A DNA stretch of 43,719 bases, from the NCBI RefSeq assembly GCF_000372725.1, contig NW_005200210.1:24925-68643 (forward strand). Reading direction: 5' to 3'. Shown here piece after piece: positions 1 to 10,250 of the stretch. Within the stretch, counting starts at the first letter, position 1, and every line of letters starts with the position of its first letter. The notes below the pieces were generated by a model. That model did no database searches, was not told the DNA's origin, and worked only from the letters and a program-made list of their open reading frames with translations. Both the position numbers and the translations under genes were made by a program. The DNA is from Emiliania huxleyi CCMP1516. Its lineage: Eukaryota > Haptophyta > Isochrysidales > Noelaerhabdaceae.

Positions 1-494
1 GCGAGGGCGCGCACGCACTCAGTGTGGCCCTTGTTCATGGCAAGCTGCAGCGCGGTCCAGCCATCCGTAGTGCGCAGCGTCATGTCTGCGCCCGCCCGCA
101 GCAAGCAGAGGAGGGCGGCGGAGTGGCCACGGTAAGCGGCCCAAATCAGTGCAGTGTTGCCGTAGTGGCACTGAAGGTTGATCTCCGCGCCGTGCCGTAA
201 CGCCAACTCGACCAGCTTCTCGTGGCCATTCAAGGCGGCGTTACTCAGCGCGGTGGCGCCATCGCTAGACTGCAACGAGGCATCCGCGCCGCGCTGGAGC
301 AGCGCCTCGGCCAACTCCTCGTGGCCCCTCATCATTGCGATCATCAGCTGCGTCATGCCGCTCTCAGGGCCGTTCGAAAAGACGTGCACGAACGTCGCAT
401 CGACCCGCCCGCCGCCGTCAAGCCAAATCAGCACCGCCGCCTCGCCTCGCCTCGCCGAGCCGCTGCCACAACCTCCTTTGGCACCGCCCCGCCG
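1..494 (-). pseudogene. Ankyrin-repeat gene fragment, frame-shifted paralogue of the next gene
   Basis: Read on the minus strand, this stretch encodes four or five ankyrin repeats that follow, motif by motif, the second ankyrin block of the gene at 847-3021 (GHEELVEALLQRGAD and GHEKLVELALRHGAEIN are nearly the same in both). The fragment runs off the left edge. Near its start the frame breaks at 440-454, where CCTCG is present three times; relative to the paralogue the frame changes by two bases, and the upstream frame then stops. No start codon joins the two parts. Ankyrin repeats bind proteins; no partner can be inferred. It is either a decayed tandem duplicate or a gene whose 5' end is altered by a sequencing error in the CCTCG repeat. 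I see no splice sites that would rescue the frame. Confidence 0.6.
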
Positions 495-846
495 CCGCTC
501 GGCTCAGCACCCACATCTCGTCTCAGAGTTTGACCGTTTTATTTATTTATTTAATATAGATCATCTCCACAAAACGCGAACCCGGCCGGCCCCGCGCGCG
601 TGGCGCCGTGGCGCGGGCGGACGGCGGCGCCGCTCACAGTGTCCGGCACCGGTTTTCCCCGCGCGGCCCCACAAGGCACCACCCCCCCGCCCTCGACCTC
701 CCCGGCTCCAGTGAACAGCGACAACACCAAACACACAAATCTGTGCATGATGAACCTCCGGCGAGCGCGTCCTCGATGGAAGCTCCCAAACTCCACCCAG
801 AGAGTTCGCAGAGAGGTGGCCACGCGCCTCTTCTGAGCAGCTCGCG
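495..846. other. Spacer between the two ankyrin copies
   Basis: About 350 bases with no convincing coding signal. It holds an AT-rich patch with TTTATTTATTTATTTAA at 538-556 in otherwise GC-rich sequence, and it is the 3' flank of the ankyrin gene that ends at 847. The same TTTATTTATTTATTTA motif recurs on the minus strand near 3681-3697, and a diverged form lies near 36713. Confidence 0.5.
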
Positions 847-3021
847 CTATGAGCGCTGGGCCGCCTCCGCTGCCATCCTGGCGGCAGCCGCCCTGGCCCT
901 TGCAGCGGCCGCAGCAGCACCCCTTGCCTCTGCAGCGGCCGCCGCCTCCTCAAACGCCGTCTCGTCCCCCGCACGCGCCGCCGTGGCCTTCTCCATCGCC
1001 ACCTTAGCCTCCTCCAGCGCCGCCACGACCTCGTCCATCGCCGCCCTGGCCGCCTCCTCCGCCGCCCTGGACTCCGCCCGTACAGCCTTGGCCACAGCCA
1101 GCGCCGCCACGGCCGCTGTCTCGGCCTCCTCCTCCTCCTCCGCCTCCTCCTCCGCCTCCTCCGCCTCCTCGGCCAAGCGTGACGCCTCGGCCACCTCGGC
1201 CGACGCCGCGGCCTGGCTCTCCGCCGTGATGCCGAACCGGATCCTCTCCTCGGTGAGCGTCTCGAGAAGCAGGAGGATCCTCACCTCCTCGGCCTTCTTC
1301 GCCGCCTCGGCTGCGTCTGCCTCCGACGGCGCCTCGGCAACCTCCTCGGGCTCCTGCGACGGCCCAGCAGCTGCGCCCGCCCCGCCGCCCTTCTTCTTCT
1401 TCTTCTTGCCCTTCTTCCCCTTGGCGCGCTTCTCCGCCTCGACCTCCGCCAGCAGCTCCTCGGCGTGCCGCGCCGCCTCCTTCTCCTCCGCCGCCCTCTG
1501 CGCCGCCCTCTCCGCCGCTCCCGCGGCCCACGCCGCCTCCGCCGCCGCCTTCTCCGCCGCCTCCGCCGCCTTCTTCGCCGCCTTCTCCGCCGCCTTTTCG
1601 GCCGCCGCATGCTCCTCGAGGGCGCGCACGCACTTGGTGTGGCCCTGCTCCTTGGCCCACTGCAGCGCGGTCTTGCCACTCGTAGTGCACAGCTTCGGGT
1701 CGGCGCCCGCACGCAGCAGGCGGAGCACGGCGGCGAGGTGGCCGAAGAAAGCGGCCCGAATCAGTGCGGTGTCGCCGTCGATGGCCTGCTGGTCAATCGC
1801 CGCGCCGTGCCGGATCAGCGTGTCGACCACTTTCTCCTGGCCTCTGCCGGCGGCGTTTATCAGTGCAGTGATGCCAAACTCGCTTCGCTCGTTGATCTCC
1901 GCGCCGTGCCGCAACGCCAACTCGACCAGCTTCTCGTGGCCATTCCCGGCGGCGAGATTCAGCGCGGTGTCGCCATTGCTGTTCGGCAACGAGACATCCG
2001 CGCCGCGCTGGAGCAGCGCCTCGACCAACTCCTCATGGCCGCAGATCATTGCGAGTATCAGCAGCGTCATGCCGTTCACAGGGCCGTCCGAATAGACGCA
2101 CACGAACGCCGCGTCGACCTGCCCGCCGCCGTCGACCCACGCCAGCACCGACGCCTCATCGCCTCGCCCAGCCGCGTCCACAACCTCCTCTGGCACCGCA
2201 CCGCCGCTCGGCTTGGCCTCCGCGCCACCCTCGCCGCTCGGAGCAGAGGCCGCGGCACTCGCACCCACCGCCGCGCCTGCGCCGCCTGCCTCGGCCGACG
2301 GCGCCTTGCTCCGGCCCGCCGCCGCCACCTCCCCGAGGTACGTCTTGAAGGCCTGGTCGCACTCGGCGTGGCCCTTCTCCTTGGCCCACTGCAGCGCCGA
2401 AAAGCCGTTCACGTCGCGCAACGTCATGTCCGCGCCCGCCCGCAGCAGGCGGAGCACGACGGCGGGGCGGTTGAAGCAGACGGCGAGCATCAGCGCGGTG
2501 CCACCATTCTTGTCTTGCAGGTCGATCTCCGCGCCACGCCGCAGCAGCAGATCGACCACCCGCTCTTTGCCGCTGTGGGCGGAATATACCAGCGCCGTCC
2601 CGATCTCCGCACCGTGCTGCAGCAGCATCTCCACCATTCGCTCGCGGCCGTAGTAGGCGGCAGTGCTGAGCGCAGTGGTGCCGAGACTGGTTTGCAAGTT
2701 GATGTCGGCGCCACGCTTCAGGAGGAGCTCGACAATCTGCGCGTACCCGTGCTGCGCGGCGAGCATCAGCAGGGTGCATGGAATCGGACGGCCGCTGACC
2801 TCAGAGGGCAACTTAGCGAGAGTGTCGGCCTTCCCGCCTTCATTCAGCCACAATCGCACCGCTCCCAATCGGCCGTTCTCGGCCGCCTTGAGGACGTTCT
2901 TTGGGACTTCGACACCCGGCGCGCTGTCAGCAGACGGCGGTGGAGGCGGCGTGCGAAGCGCGGCGCGCGAGGCGGGCATGGCTGTCCCCTCTTCAATGGT
3001 CCGCGGCGGGCGGCGGCGCAC
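847..3021 (-). CDS. Ankyrin-repeat protein with long Ala/Glu-rich coiled-coil tail
   Basis: An intronless reading frame of 724 codons. Residues about 42-232 form one ankyrin block and 280-470 a second, very similar block, joined by an Ala/Gly/Ser-rich linker, so the gene itself arose by internal duplication. Typical helix pairs are easy to see (HGYAQIVELLLKRGADINLQ). The last repeat of each block ends in ALQWAKE.GH. Residues 470-724 are low-complexity Ala/Glu/Lys/Arg sequence predicted to be helical or coiled coil, with a basic KGKKGKKKKKKGGG patch near 545 that could act in nuclear localisation or nucleic-acid contact (inference). An alternative start is the ATG at 2979, giving MPASRAAL. Ankyrin proteins are protein-binding scaffolds; no partner is indicated. 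A long Ser/Ala-rich open frame on the opposite strand is an antisense shadow of the tail. Confidence 0.8.
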   Translation of the reverse strand: MRRRPPRTIEEGTAMPASRAALRTPPPPPSADSAPGVEVPKNVLKAAENGRLGAVRLWLNEGGKADTLAKLPSEVSGRPIPCTLLMLAAQHGYAQIVELLLKRGADINLQTSLGTTALSTAAYYGRERMVEMLLQHGAEIGTALVYSAHSGKERVVDLLLRRGAEIDLQDKNGGTALMLAVCFNRPAVVLRLLRAGADMTLRDVNGFSALQWAKEKGHAECDQAFKTYLGEVAAAGRSKAPSAEAGGAGAAVGASAAASAPSGEGGAEAKPSGGAVPEEVVDAAGRGDEASVLAWVDGGGQVDAAFVCVYSDGPVNGMTLLILAMICGHEELVEALLQRGADVSLPNSNGDTALNLAAGNGHEKLVELALRHGAEINERSEFGITALINAAGRGQEKVVDTLIRHGAAIDQQAIDGDTALIRAAFFGHLAAVLRLLRAGADPKLCTTSGKTALQWAKEQGHTKCVRALEEHAAAEKAAEKAAKKAAEAAEKAAAEAAWAAGAAERAAQRAAEEKEAARHAEELLAEVEAEKRAKGKKGKKKKKKGGGAGAAAGPSQEPEEVAEAPSEADAAEAAKKAEEVRILLLLETLTEERIRFGITAESQAAASAEVAEASRLAEEAEEAEEEAEEEEEAETAAVAALAVAKAVRAESRAAEEAARAAMDEVVAALEEAKVAMEKATAARAGDETAFEEAAAAAEARGAAAAAARARAAAARMAAEAAQRS

Positions 3022-3885
3022 CGGGGTAGTCGCGCCCGTAGTCCGCTAGATTGCAGACTGTCGCGGACCGTCAGAACTGTGCTAGTGCCGCCTGTGTATA
3101 TGGGCACCTGAGATTGAGGGCCAGACCGCGTCCGCACGCGCGCACGTGGCGCAGTTGCGCGAGTTCGTTCGTTCAGCGCGGCTCGAGGCTGAACCGCACG
3201 CCGAACGAACGAATTTCCGCCGATGATTTTCTTTTTTCCTAAGTTCGAACGGAGTTCACGAACGTTCGTTCGTTTTCGCAGTTCGCGCCTTCCACAGCCG
3301 GCGCGGTCCGTTCAGTTTCGAGGTTCGGGCTGGGCCCCGCCGGCTGCGTTCGTTCGAGTTCGGAGTTCGCGAAATCCGCGCGAACTCGAAGGGCTGGGGC
3401 AGAGCGAGGGCGAGCAAGGCGAGCAAGGCGAGCATTCAAGTGCGACCGTTGTTGTAAAATTCTTTGACCGTGGACGACGGCTTCTGAGGAAGCCGTCGCC
3501 CGTGCCTTGCCTGTCGCGTGAATCGTGTTGTGGCACCGCCTTTGCTTGGAGCACTTGGAGTGCAGTCATTAACCGCACATCCAGGGCCGGGGAGCTCAGA
3601 AGCGCACCCAGCGGGCCGGATGATTGGCATCGGGTTGCGGGCAAGAGAGCCCTAGCCCAGGGGGTGCGCGTTCGCAGGGAATAAATAAATAAATAAAACG
3701 GGCACGCCAAACGAGGGGTGGGAGAAGGACAGGGTCCCCACCTGCACGAGCAGGATCTTGTAAGGACGATCAGGGACACAGGGGAACGGGAGAAGGGCCT
3801 TAAAGAAAACATGTGACTTCCGGTAAAATTCTTTGACGTCTTTCCAAGTCGTTCGCGGCTGCCTCAGGAGGCACTCGACGAGCCG
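3022..3885. other. Divergent spacer between the ankyrin and zinc-finger genes
   Basis: The region separates divergently transcribed genes and should hold both promoters. It has runs of TTCG/CGAA repeats around 3160-3380 (for example ACGTTCGTTCGTTTTCG at 3260-3276) and a (GAGCAAGGC)n patch near 3410-3435. A dispersed repeat lies at 3545-3637. AATAAATAAATAAATAAA stands at 3680-3697. No TATA box is clear. Confidence 0.4.
3545..3637 (-). repeat. Dispersed repeat family A, copy 1
   Basis: The reverse complement of this stretch matches 36792-36881 over about 90 bases at roughly 85% identity by eye. The shared core contains GGCCCTGGATGTG and TGACTGCACTCCAAGTGCTC. No coding potential is seen in either copy. 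Confidence 0.6.
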
Positions 3886-5725
3886 GTGGATGCCGAGGTG
3901 GTGTTCGGCGACCTCAACACGCTGCTCGCAGCCGCCAACGACGGCGCAGTGCCGGGCTGTGCAGTGAAGAGATTGCGCGCCGGCCGCGGCAAGAAGCGGA
4001 AGCGGTCGCCAGCCGGGAGGCAGGCCTGCGAGCACTGCGCCGTGCAGGTCCTCGACCTGCCGCAGCACCGCCGCCGCGGCTGCAGCGCGCTGCTCGGGCC
4101 GGCGGCGGAGCGGCGGGTGGCCTGCGAGCACTGCGGCCTGGAGGTCGTCAACTTGGCGGCTCACCGCCGCCGCGACTGCAGCTCGCTGCTCGGGCCGGCG
4201 GCGGAGCGGCGGGTGGCCTGCGAGCACTGCGGCCTGGAGGTCGTCGACTTGGCGGCTCACCGCCGCCGCGACTGCAGCTCGCTGCTCGGGCCGGCGGCGG
4301 AGCGGCGGATGGCCTGCGAGCACTGCGGCCTGGAGGTCGTCGACTTGGCGGCTCACCGCCGCCGCGGCTGCAGCTCGCTGCTCGGGCCGGCGGCGGAGCG
4401 GCGGGTGGCCTGCGAGCACTGCGGCCTGGAGGTCGTCGACATGGCGGCTCACCTCCGCCGCAACTGCAGCGCGCGGCTGCCGGAGGACTACCGCGTCTGC
4501 GGCGGCTGCAGCAAGCCCTTCGAGGGCTACGGGTTCAAGAACCCGTCGCTCCTCAACACGCCCAACATCTGCGCGACCTGCTCGCGGCGCGACTCGCGCC
4601 TCTGCTCCCGACGGCTCGCTCGGCCACGGCAGCTAACCGTGTCTCTTTACATCCCTAGGTCCGAGTACCTCCGCCGCAACGTGCCGTGGCCGGGCGACTC
4701 GTCGGCCGCCTACTGCGTGGTGTGCTCCCGCGAGGGCGAGCTCGTCTGCGCCGGGTTCGACGGCCCTCCCGACGCCTCCGGCCGCTCGGCCCCGCACCAG
4801 CTCTGCTCAAAGCACGCGGTCGAGGCGGGCACAAAGTCGTCTCACAAGGCGGGCGCTTCGCACGCGGCGTGCGACGCGCTGCACGTGCTCGCCAAGCAGG
4901 AGGGCCTCGACGTGCTTCGCCACGTGCACTTCGAGGTCGGCGAGGAGCCCGAGGGTGCACGCGCTCGCCGCCAACCCCCTCGCTCGCGGTGAGCAGCGCG
5001 CCTCTTCACATCTCCTTCCGTGAATAGGTTGGGAGGCGAGCATCCTCGCCGACCACCCTCGCATCAAGGTGGACGCGGTGTGCCGCCGCGCCTCCGACGG
5101 CGCGCTCGTCGCCTACCAGTACCAGGGCAACCGTTACCACGGGTTCCCCCCCGGCAACCCGCTGCACGAGACGTTCGGCGTCGGGCACCAGTGGGGCCCG
5201 GCGCTGTGGAACAAGACGCGCCGTGCGCGCCCCGCTCCGCCCCGCCATGCGCCCACCTCGGCTCGTGGCTTAGCCTCCTCCCCCTGCGCAGGCCGCACCG
5301 AGCAGTACATCAAGGGGCCGCACCTCGGCCTCGACGGCACGTCCCGCCCCGAGGGCTACGTCGTCGTGGAGGTTTGGGAGCACGACTACATCTCCTACAA
5401 GCAGCAGGTCAAGGCGGCGCCGCGCGGCGGCGAGGTCTCCGCGCCGCCGACGCTCGCCTTCACCCAGCACGCCCACGACCCGGACCTCGACATGAGCGAG
5501 GCGGCGATGGCGAGCCGCGATGTGCCCGTCGACACGATGCCAGCAGGCGACCACGTGCGCTCGAAGCAGGCGCGCGTGTGCGCCAGCCTGAGCGCGCTGA
5601 GCGCGGCCGGCGACGGCCGCGTCGCTGTCAACCTCGCCGTCGCCACCGGCGGGCCCTGCCCGCTCTGCCGCCAGACCAATTCCGCGGCCAAGGCCGCGGC
5701 CAAGGCCGAGGCGGCTAGCGTGTAG
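3886..5725 (+). CDS. Tandem C2HC zinc-finger protein with Vsr-like endonuclease domain
   Basis: Proposed exons 3886-4954, 5028-5222 and 5292-5725 give 565 residues in one frame. Residues 48-194 hold five fingers of the form C-x2-C-x9-H-x4-C in the first copy's pattern, at a strict 32-residue (96-base) period with almost identical DNA, so the array is young. A further CxxC (VCGGC) follows. The C-terminal half, from IKVDAV near 370 through YQYQGNRYHGFPP (386-398), NKT near 418 and GYVVVEVWEHDY near 445, has the layout of Vsr-like restriction-endonuclease-fold proteins found in algae and large DNA viruses: D, then an aromatic-acid-aromatic-x-G-x-YHG strand, KT, then VWE. The usual acid in the YHG strand is Gln here, so activity is doubtful. 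The second intron may use GC (5220) or GT (5223). A CTAAC branch point and CAT-CCCTAG acceptor at 4632-4658 suggest a further in-frame optional intron. Confidence 0.65.
4121..4440 (+). repeat. 96-bp coding tandem repeat (zinc fingers)
   Basis: Four near-identical 96-base units encode fingers two to five of the zinc-finger gene (first Cys codons at about 4123, 4219, 4315 and 4411). Differences are few and mostly amino-acid changing at single sites (N/D, D/G, V/M), which points to recent expansion or gene conversion. A diverged first finger lies upstream at 4027-4083. Confidence 0.85.
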
Positions 5726-7185
5726 GCCCGCGAGCCGCTTCCCCCGGCCGCCCGCCATCTCCCGATGGCGGTGCCGAGCAGAGGCGTTGCCGGCCGGCCA
5801 TCGACTGGCGTGAGGCGCCTCCTCGGCGGGACACAGTTTGTTTGTGCGCACGTAGAGAGCGCGCGAGATTCGAGATACTCGTCCCACACCCTTAGAGAGC
5901 GAGACTCACGGATAGCTGAGCCCGCGAGAGGTGGAGAGGCCGTGCCGAGACGCGAGAGACACTACACGGATGATAGAGACATACACATCGAGAGCCGTGG
6001 TTCGAGAGAGCGAGCGAGAACCGAGATGAGCGCTCACTCAAGCCGTTGCCCTACCATGCTAGACGACCAGGAAGACGACAGTCGACACCGCGATTAGTAA
6101 TAGGAAATAGCAATTAGCATACTATGCAGTGAAACCACCCCGGGGCCAACCGTCTTCGGTTTCGTCGCCAAGAGTGTACTCTTGGGCCCCGAACCCAAAT
6201 AAAAAACGTGTACCCCCCTTCGAGTGTATCTCTTGAGTGTTGCTCTGGAGCGTCCGGTTCAACACGCGCTCGCGCGCTCGCGTCTGCTGGCGCCCAGAGA
6301 ACGTGTTGCACCACGTGCTCCCGGCGGAGCCCAACTGCTCGCACTCGACAAGGCAGTCCATCCACTCGCGGCAGCTGAAGTCGAACTTCCACTCAATGCG
6401 GCTCGCGCCGGGTTGTGAGCTCGGCGAGCGAGGTCGGAGAGCGACCTCCAGTTGGCCCAAGCCGCACGCCACTGAGGCAGAGCGGCCGTGCGCGTACGAC
6501 GCCGTACGCCCCCTCCACTCTGCACCGACCGCAGCGCTGCATTGCGACCGCAGAGGCTCAGCTCAGCCAGGGCTCGCTCGCCCGAGCTCGGAGCCGCCGG
6601 CGGTCATGGGCAGCAACAAAGGTTTGACGCGTCGCTCGGTGCAGGAGGGCACTGCAGTGGAGGTGCAGCGGCCGTCCGGCGCGCGCGCGATGGGCTGCAG
6701 CTTCATTGGCAGCTACCAGAGCGCGTCTGGAGCGCTGCCATTGTGTGACCCACGTCCAAGCGGCGCTTCCGGCCTGTTCCGCGCCTCTTTTTACGCTTTT
6801 CATTGGAGAGGGGGGGACGAGGTCTCATCAACTTCGAAACCGCCTTTGAAAGGGGGGAAATGCGTCCGTCCCTGAGAGGGTTGGGAAGGGGGTGGTTTCA
6901 CTGCGTAGTGATTCAGGCGCGCGTGCGGCGTGGGTGTGGGTGTGGAGTTGCGCGGGTTGCCCCGGCCCTCCCCCACCACGTTGAAAAATTACCTTACCTC
7001 GGGCGATCGAGAGATTCGTATCTCATCCCCGTCACGCTCGACGCACCGGCCACCGCCGAGAGGGAGAGCGAGACATACACACGACTACGCGTCGCTCGCG
7101 GTACCACACACGACACTGCTAGACGGTCGCTCAGCACGCGGAGCCGGGTGCACCGACGCGCACCGGCCCCGCCCTAGATGGAGCG
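5726..7185. other. Long spacer with inverted-repeat-bounded segment
   Basis: No gene with recognisable homology is seen. The stretch is rich in GAGAGCGAGAC-like motifs (5860-6030 and again 7005-7110). It contains the inverted repeat described separately (6121-6909). A minus-strand frame at 6122-6472 (116 codons) has mixed composition and ends inside the left inverted repeat; I do not recognise it and would not call it a gene without transcript data. Confidence 0.4.
6121..6909. mobile_element. Possible small inverted-repeat element
   Basis: The first 39 bases (from ACTATGCAGTGAAACCACCC) recur as the reverse complement at 6871-6909 with about 80% identity; the outermost 22 bases match at 21 positions. 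The distance of 789 bases and the lack of a transposase would suit a MITE or an inverted duplication. No target-site duplication is evident, so the call is weak. Confidence 0.3.
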
Positions 7186-7911
7186 TCAGCTCTGGTTGGC
7201 GCCGGGCGCAACGCCGAGCGGGTAGGAGATCACCCTTGCCCGGCACAAGCTGCAGTGGTTGGCCATGCCGCGGGCGGCGAGGTCGCGGGTACACGTATCG
7301 CAAGTCCAATGGCGGCACGGCTCCGCTTGCCGCCAGATGACTGGGACGCCGCCTTCCTCGGCGCGGCGCGCGGCGCGCTCCTTGCACACGGCGCAGGATG
7401 CCGTCTGCTCAATCTTAGAGCGCAACAATTTGTTGTGTGTCTGCAAGAACAGGATGAACCTGTAAAGGACGTAGGGGTGAAAGCGTTTGCCGTAGCTGCG
7501 ACTCGTGTAGTGATCACGCGCGCAGCAGTCTTCGTAGTCGAGGTGGCGCAACCTCTTCTCGGTAGCTGCGATCGAGTAGTAGTTGCCCTCGCTGTCGCTC
7601 AGCAGCGCGTCGCGGACCAAGCGCTTGATGAGCGCGTGTCGCGACGAAGGCGTGTTGGATATCAGCTGTCGCGTTATTACTTCGGCGATCTGACGCAGCG
7701 TGTTCTCCTTACCAGTCCGCCAGGTCTGGATGGCGTCGAGGAGCTCCGCACAGCACAACACGCCCTTCAAGAAGAAGTGAAGGCTGCGCTCGGTCGGCAC
7801 GCGCCAGGCCGGAGGTAGTAACAGGCCGCGCTTGATGCGAAGCTCGCGCTGCTTGCGGCTGAAAGTACCAGCCGGGGCGCGAGGCACGCGCGCCTCGAGC
7901 GGCGGCGCCAT
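7186..7911 (-). CDS. RING-finger protein, candidate E3 ubiquitin ligase
   Basis: A single-exon protein of 241 residues if the ATG at 7911 is used; the open frame continues upstream to 8085, but that extension is hydrophobic and atypical. The C-terminus carries a clear C3HC4 RING: C173-x2-C176, C199-x-H201, C204-x2-C207 and C220-x2-C223. The spacing between the first and second pair (22 residues) is long but allowed. RING domains recruit E2 enzymes for ubiquitin transfer. The N-terminal 170 residues are helix-rich with a Cys pair at 129-130 and match nothing I know. A TATATATATAT stretch about 160 bases upstream (8071-8080) could be a core promoter. Substrate and pathway are unknown. Confidence 0.6.
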   Translation of the reverse strand: MAPPLEARVPRAPAGTFSRKQRELRIKRGLLLPPAWRVPTERSLHFFLKGVLCCAELLDAIQTWRTGKENTLRQIAEVITRQLISNTPSSRHALIKRLVRDALLSDSEGNYYSIAATEKRLRHLDYEDCCARDHYTSRSYGKRFHPYVLYRFILFLQTHNKLLRSKIEQTASCAVCKERAARRAEEGGVPVIWRQAEPCRHWTCDTCTRDLAARGMANHCSLCRARVISYPLGVAPGANQS

Positions 7912-8070
7912 ACAAAGGCACTGGCACAGCAAAAAGAATTTTAGCACGCTGCCCAGGCTTCCGGTACGTCGTCCCGGGAAGAGGAAAAAGCTCGCGCGCA
8001 CAACACTGGGCACGGTAGGCGCGCCACGCCGAACCAAGGCGCGCTGGCGAGAGAGGGTCAGACCGACTTC

Positions 8071-8080
8071 ATATATATAT
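8071..8080 (-). promoter_or_regulatory. TATA-like sequence upstream of the RING gene
   Basis: ATATATATAT stands alone in GC-rich DNA about 160 bases before the preferred RING-gene ATG. It is a plausible core promoter element, but a chance dinucleotide run is equally possible. Confidence 0.25.
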
Positions 8081-8310
8081 TCCACGATTTCTTTTTTGCT
8101 GCTTCTGCGGGGGGCAAGCCGTCATGTACATGCTGTGAGGCGAGGTCGGCCGGCAGGCGGGTTTTCGGTGTATGTGGCTCTTACGTACATTCCCGGAGGA
8201 CTCTGCTGACAGGGTTTGCGATGAGGGAGCGATCCGAAGGGTTTCTCGGAGGTTAGTCTTAGTGCACCACTGCGGGCACCCTAGCGATTTCTTTTATTTC
8301 GCTTACCTTT

Positions 8311-9779
8311 TCACCTCCTACTCGCAAGCGACTCGTCCGGCAGCGACGCGCCCAGCAGCCTCTCCACCGCAAAGGGCGCCAGCGAGAGTGGCGGCTCCCA
8401 GCCAAGCGCGGCGGCGGCCGCCATCTCGCCGAGCGCGGGCCCCATCTTGAAGGCGTGCCCCGAGCCTCCCCCCGCGAGGACGACTCGCTCGTGGCCCGGC
8501 ACGCGCGAGAGGACGTAGTCGTGGTCGCAGGTGCTCGTGTAGAGGCAGGACTGGGTCTCAAACGGCGTCTGCTCGCAGTGCGGCAGGCTGTCGCGAACGA
8601 GGCGCGACGTCGATGCGACCACCTCCGCCACGCGCCGCGCGGCGGCCTCCTCCTCGCCCGCCGCGCCGGCGAGGGTGCGGCCGAGCACCGCGGCTGGGCC
8701 TCCGGCTGCGGCGGGCCGTGCGTCCGGGTGCACGGTTGGGCCGCAGTAGTGCGCGGACGCCTTGACGCCAGGCACGTCGATGGTGGGCAGGCCGTAGTAG
8801 CCCATCCCCGACATGCCCTCACAGCCGTTCTCCGTCTGGAAGATGAAGACGGGCATCGAGCGGTACGAGTGGTCGGGGACTGGGCCGCGCGTGCTTCCAG
8901 CCGACTCCGCCTGCGGGCGGTAGTAGCAGACGGTCTCGGCGGAGACGCGGGTCGGAATGCGGAGGCCAAACCTACAGCGCACGGGCTCCCCCTCAGAGTG
9001 AGAGGGCGCCAGGGAGGGCTTGGCCGGCTCTCCAAGGCTAGTCACAGGGTGTGGGACAGCGACGACAGCCACGCGCCGGGAGCCACGACCAGCGAGCGAG
9101 AGCGAAGCTCCGCGCCCTGCTCGCTTAGCACGACCGAGCCCTGGCCCTGGCCCCCGTCGGAGCGGAAGGCCGCCGCGCGGAAGGGGACGTACGTGTCGAC
9201 GCCCAGCGCGCGCGCGTACGCCCACGCCGCCGCGACCGACTTCGAGGCGAAGAGGACGCCAAAGTCGGGCTGGTACAGCGCCTCGAGGCTCGGCGAGAGC
9301 GAGAATTGCGGGAAGCGCTCGTTTGTCGCGGCAGCGGAGAGCGTCTCGTGCGGTATGCCGCGCCGCGCGTAGATGGCACGCAGCGCGTCGTTGCGGTTCT
9401 CGCCCGCGGCCGCCGCGTCGGCGACAGTGATGCCGCCCGTGCGCGCGAGAAGCGGCTCTCCGGCCGCCTCCTGCAGCTCGTGCCAGAGTGGCAGGCTGCG
9501 CTCCATCATGTCGACGTAATGGTCCTGCTCGTACGCAAGCCGGTAGATGCGGCCGTCGCCGTGCGACGAGCCGTGGACGTGGGCCGGCTCGAACTGGTCG
9601 GCGAGGGCGACTGAGGCTCCGCGCTTGGCCGCCGCAATCGCGGCCCACACGCCCATCACGCCGCCGCCGACGACGGCGAGATCGTAGGTCTGGTCAGCGG
9701 CAGCCGTAGAGAGGCAGCGACTACCGTGACGGGCCGTGCAAGCGGCGGCTGCTCGGCGAGCGAGCGAGCGCGGCAGCAT
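8311..9779 (-). CDS. FAD-dependent sarcosine/pipecolate oxidase-like enzyme
   Basis: Two exons, 9779-9046 and 8971-8311, joined by a 74-base GT-AG intron (8972-9045), give 464 residues. The start is the ATG at 9779, which yields an Arg/Ala-rich, acid-free N-terminus (about residues 1-27) like a mitochondrial targeting peptide. A Rossmann GGGVMG motif (38-43) binds FAD, followed by HGSSHGDGRIYR as in the monomeric sarcosine oxidase/PIPOX branch of the DAO superfamily. Cys387 in SCLYT occupies the position that covalently binds FAD in monomeric sarcosine oxidase, and GGGSGHAFKMGPALGE closes the cofactor site. These enzymes oxidise N-methyl or cyclic imino acids to yield imine or formaldehyde plus H2O2. 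The substrate cannot be fixed from sequence. The C-terminus SRR is not a standard peroxisomal signal. Length is slightly above bacterial homologues because of the leader. Confidence 0.85.
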
Positions 9780-10250
9780 CAAGCTCGATAGGCTCGCACG
9801 GGACTGGCACTGGCACTGGTGCTGTACTGGTGCGCGCTGGCAGGACACAGACCGCCACCGGGGCAACGGAGAGGGCACTCGATGTCGAAACACGTCTCGA
9901 CGCTCTCCCGTGGGCCTCCGGCTGCGGCGGGCCGTGCGTCCTGGGGCACCGGTTGGGCCCGGGCGAGTAGAGGCACACGCACGGTGTGGGGCTGGCGTTA
10001 GAGTAGAGACAGACCGTGGCGGCGCTCCAACAGTGGCGCTCTTCGGAGAGGTTCCTCCTTTCCGCCCCCCCCCGCAAGGCGCACACGATGCTGTTACTAA
10101 AACCTCTCGCCTCTGCACGAGCGGCCAATCTGCGGCGCTCTAGGCATGCTGCAGGGGCCGGAGGTGCGCATCCTTTGCTGCCCATACTCCCCATATCTCC
10201 CCATATCTCCCCGTATCTCCCCATATCTGGTACCTGCAAAGTGCAAAGCA
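9780..10250. other. 5' flank of the oxidase gene
   Basis: No coding signal. A short tandem repeat of TCCCCATATC (about 10 bases, four to five copies, one with a G) lies at 10183-10228, just before the left terminal repeat of the 4.8-kb element. A GGGACTGGCACTGGCACTGG patch near 9799-9818 partly matches repeat family D. Confidence 0.4.

Noticed and set aside
608..2095. 495-codon plus-strand frame rich in Ser and Ala
   Set aside because: It is the antisense of the ankyrin gene's Ala/Glu-rich tail; GC-rich repeats keep all frames open.
3652..4452. 266-codon minus-strand frame with repeats
   Set aside because: Antisense shadow of the zinc-finger array; the plus strand has the conserved Cys/His spacing.
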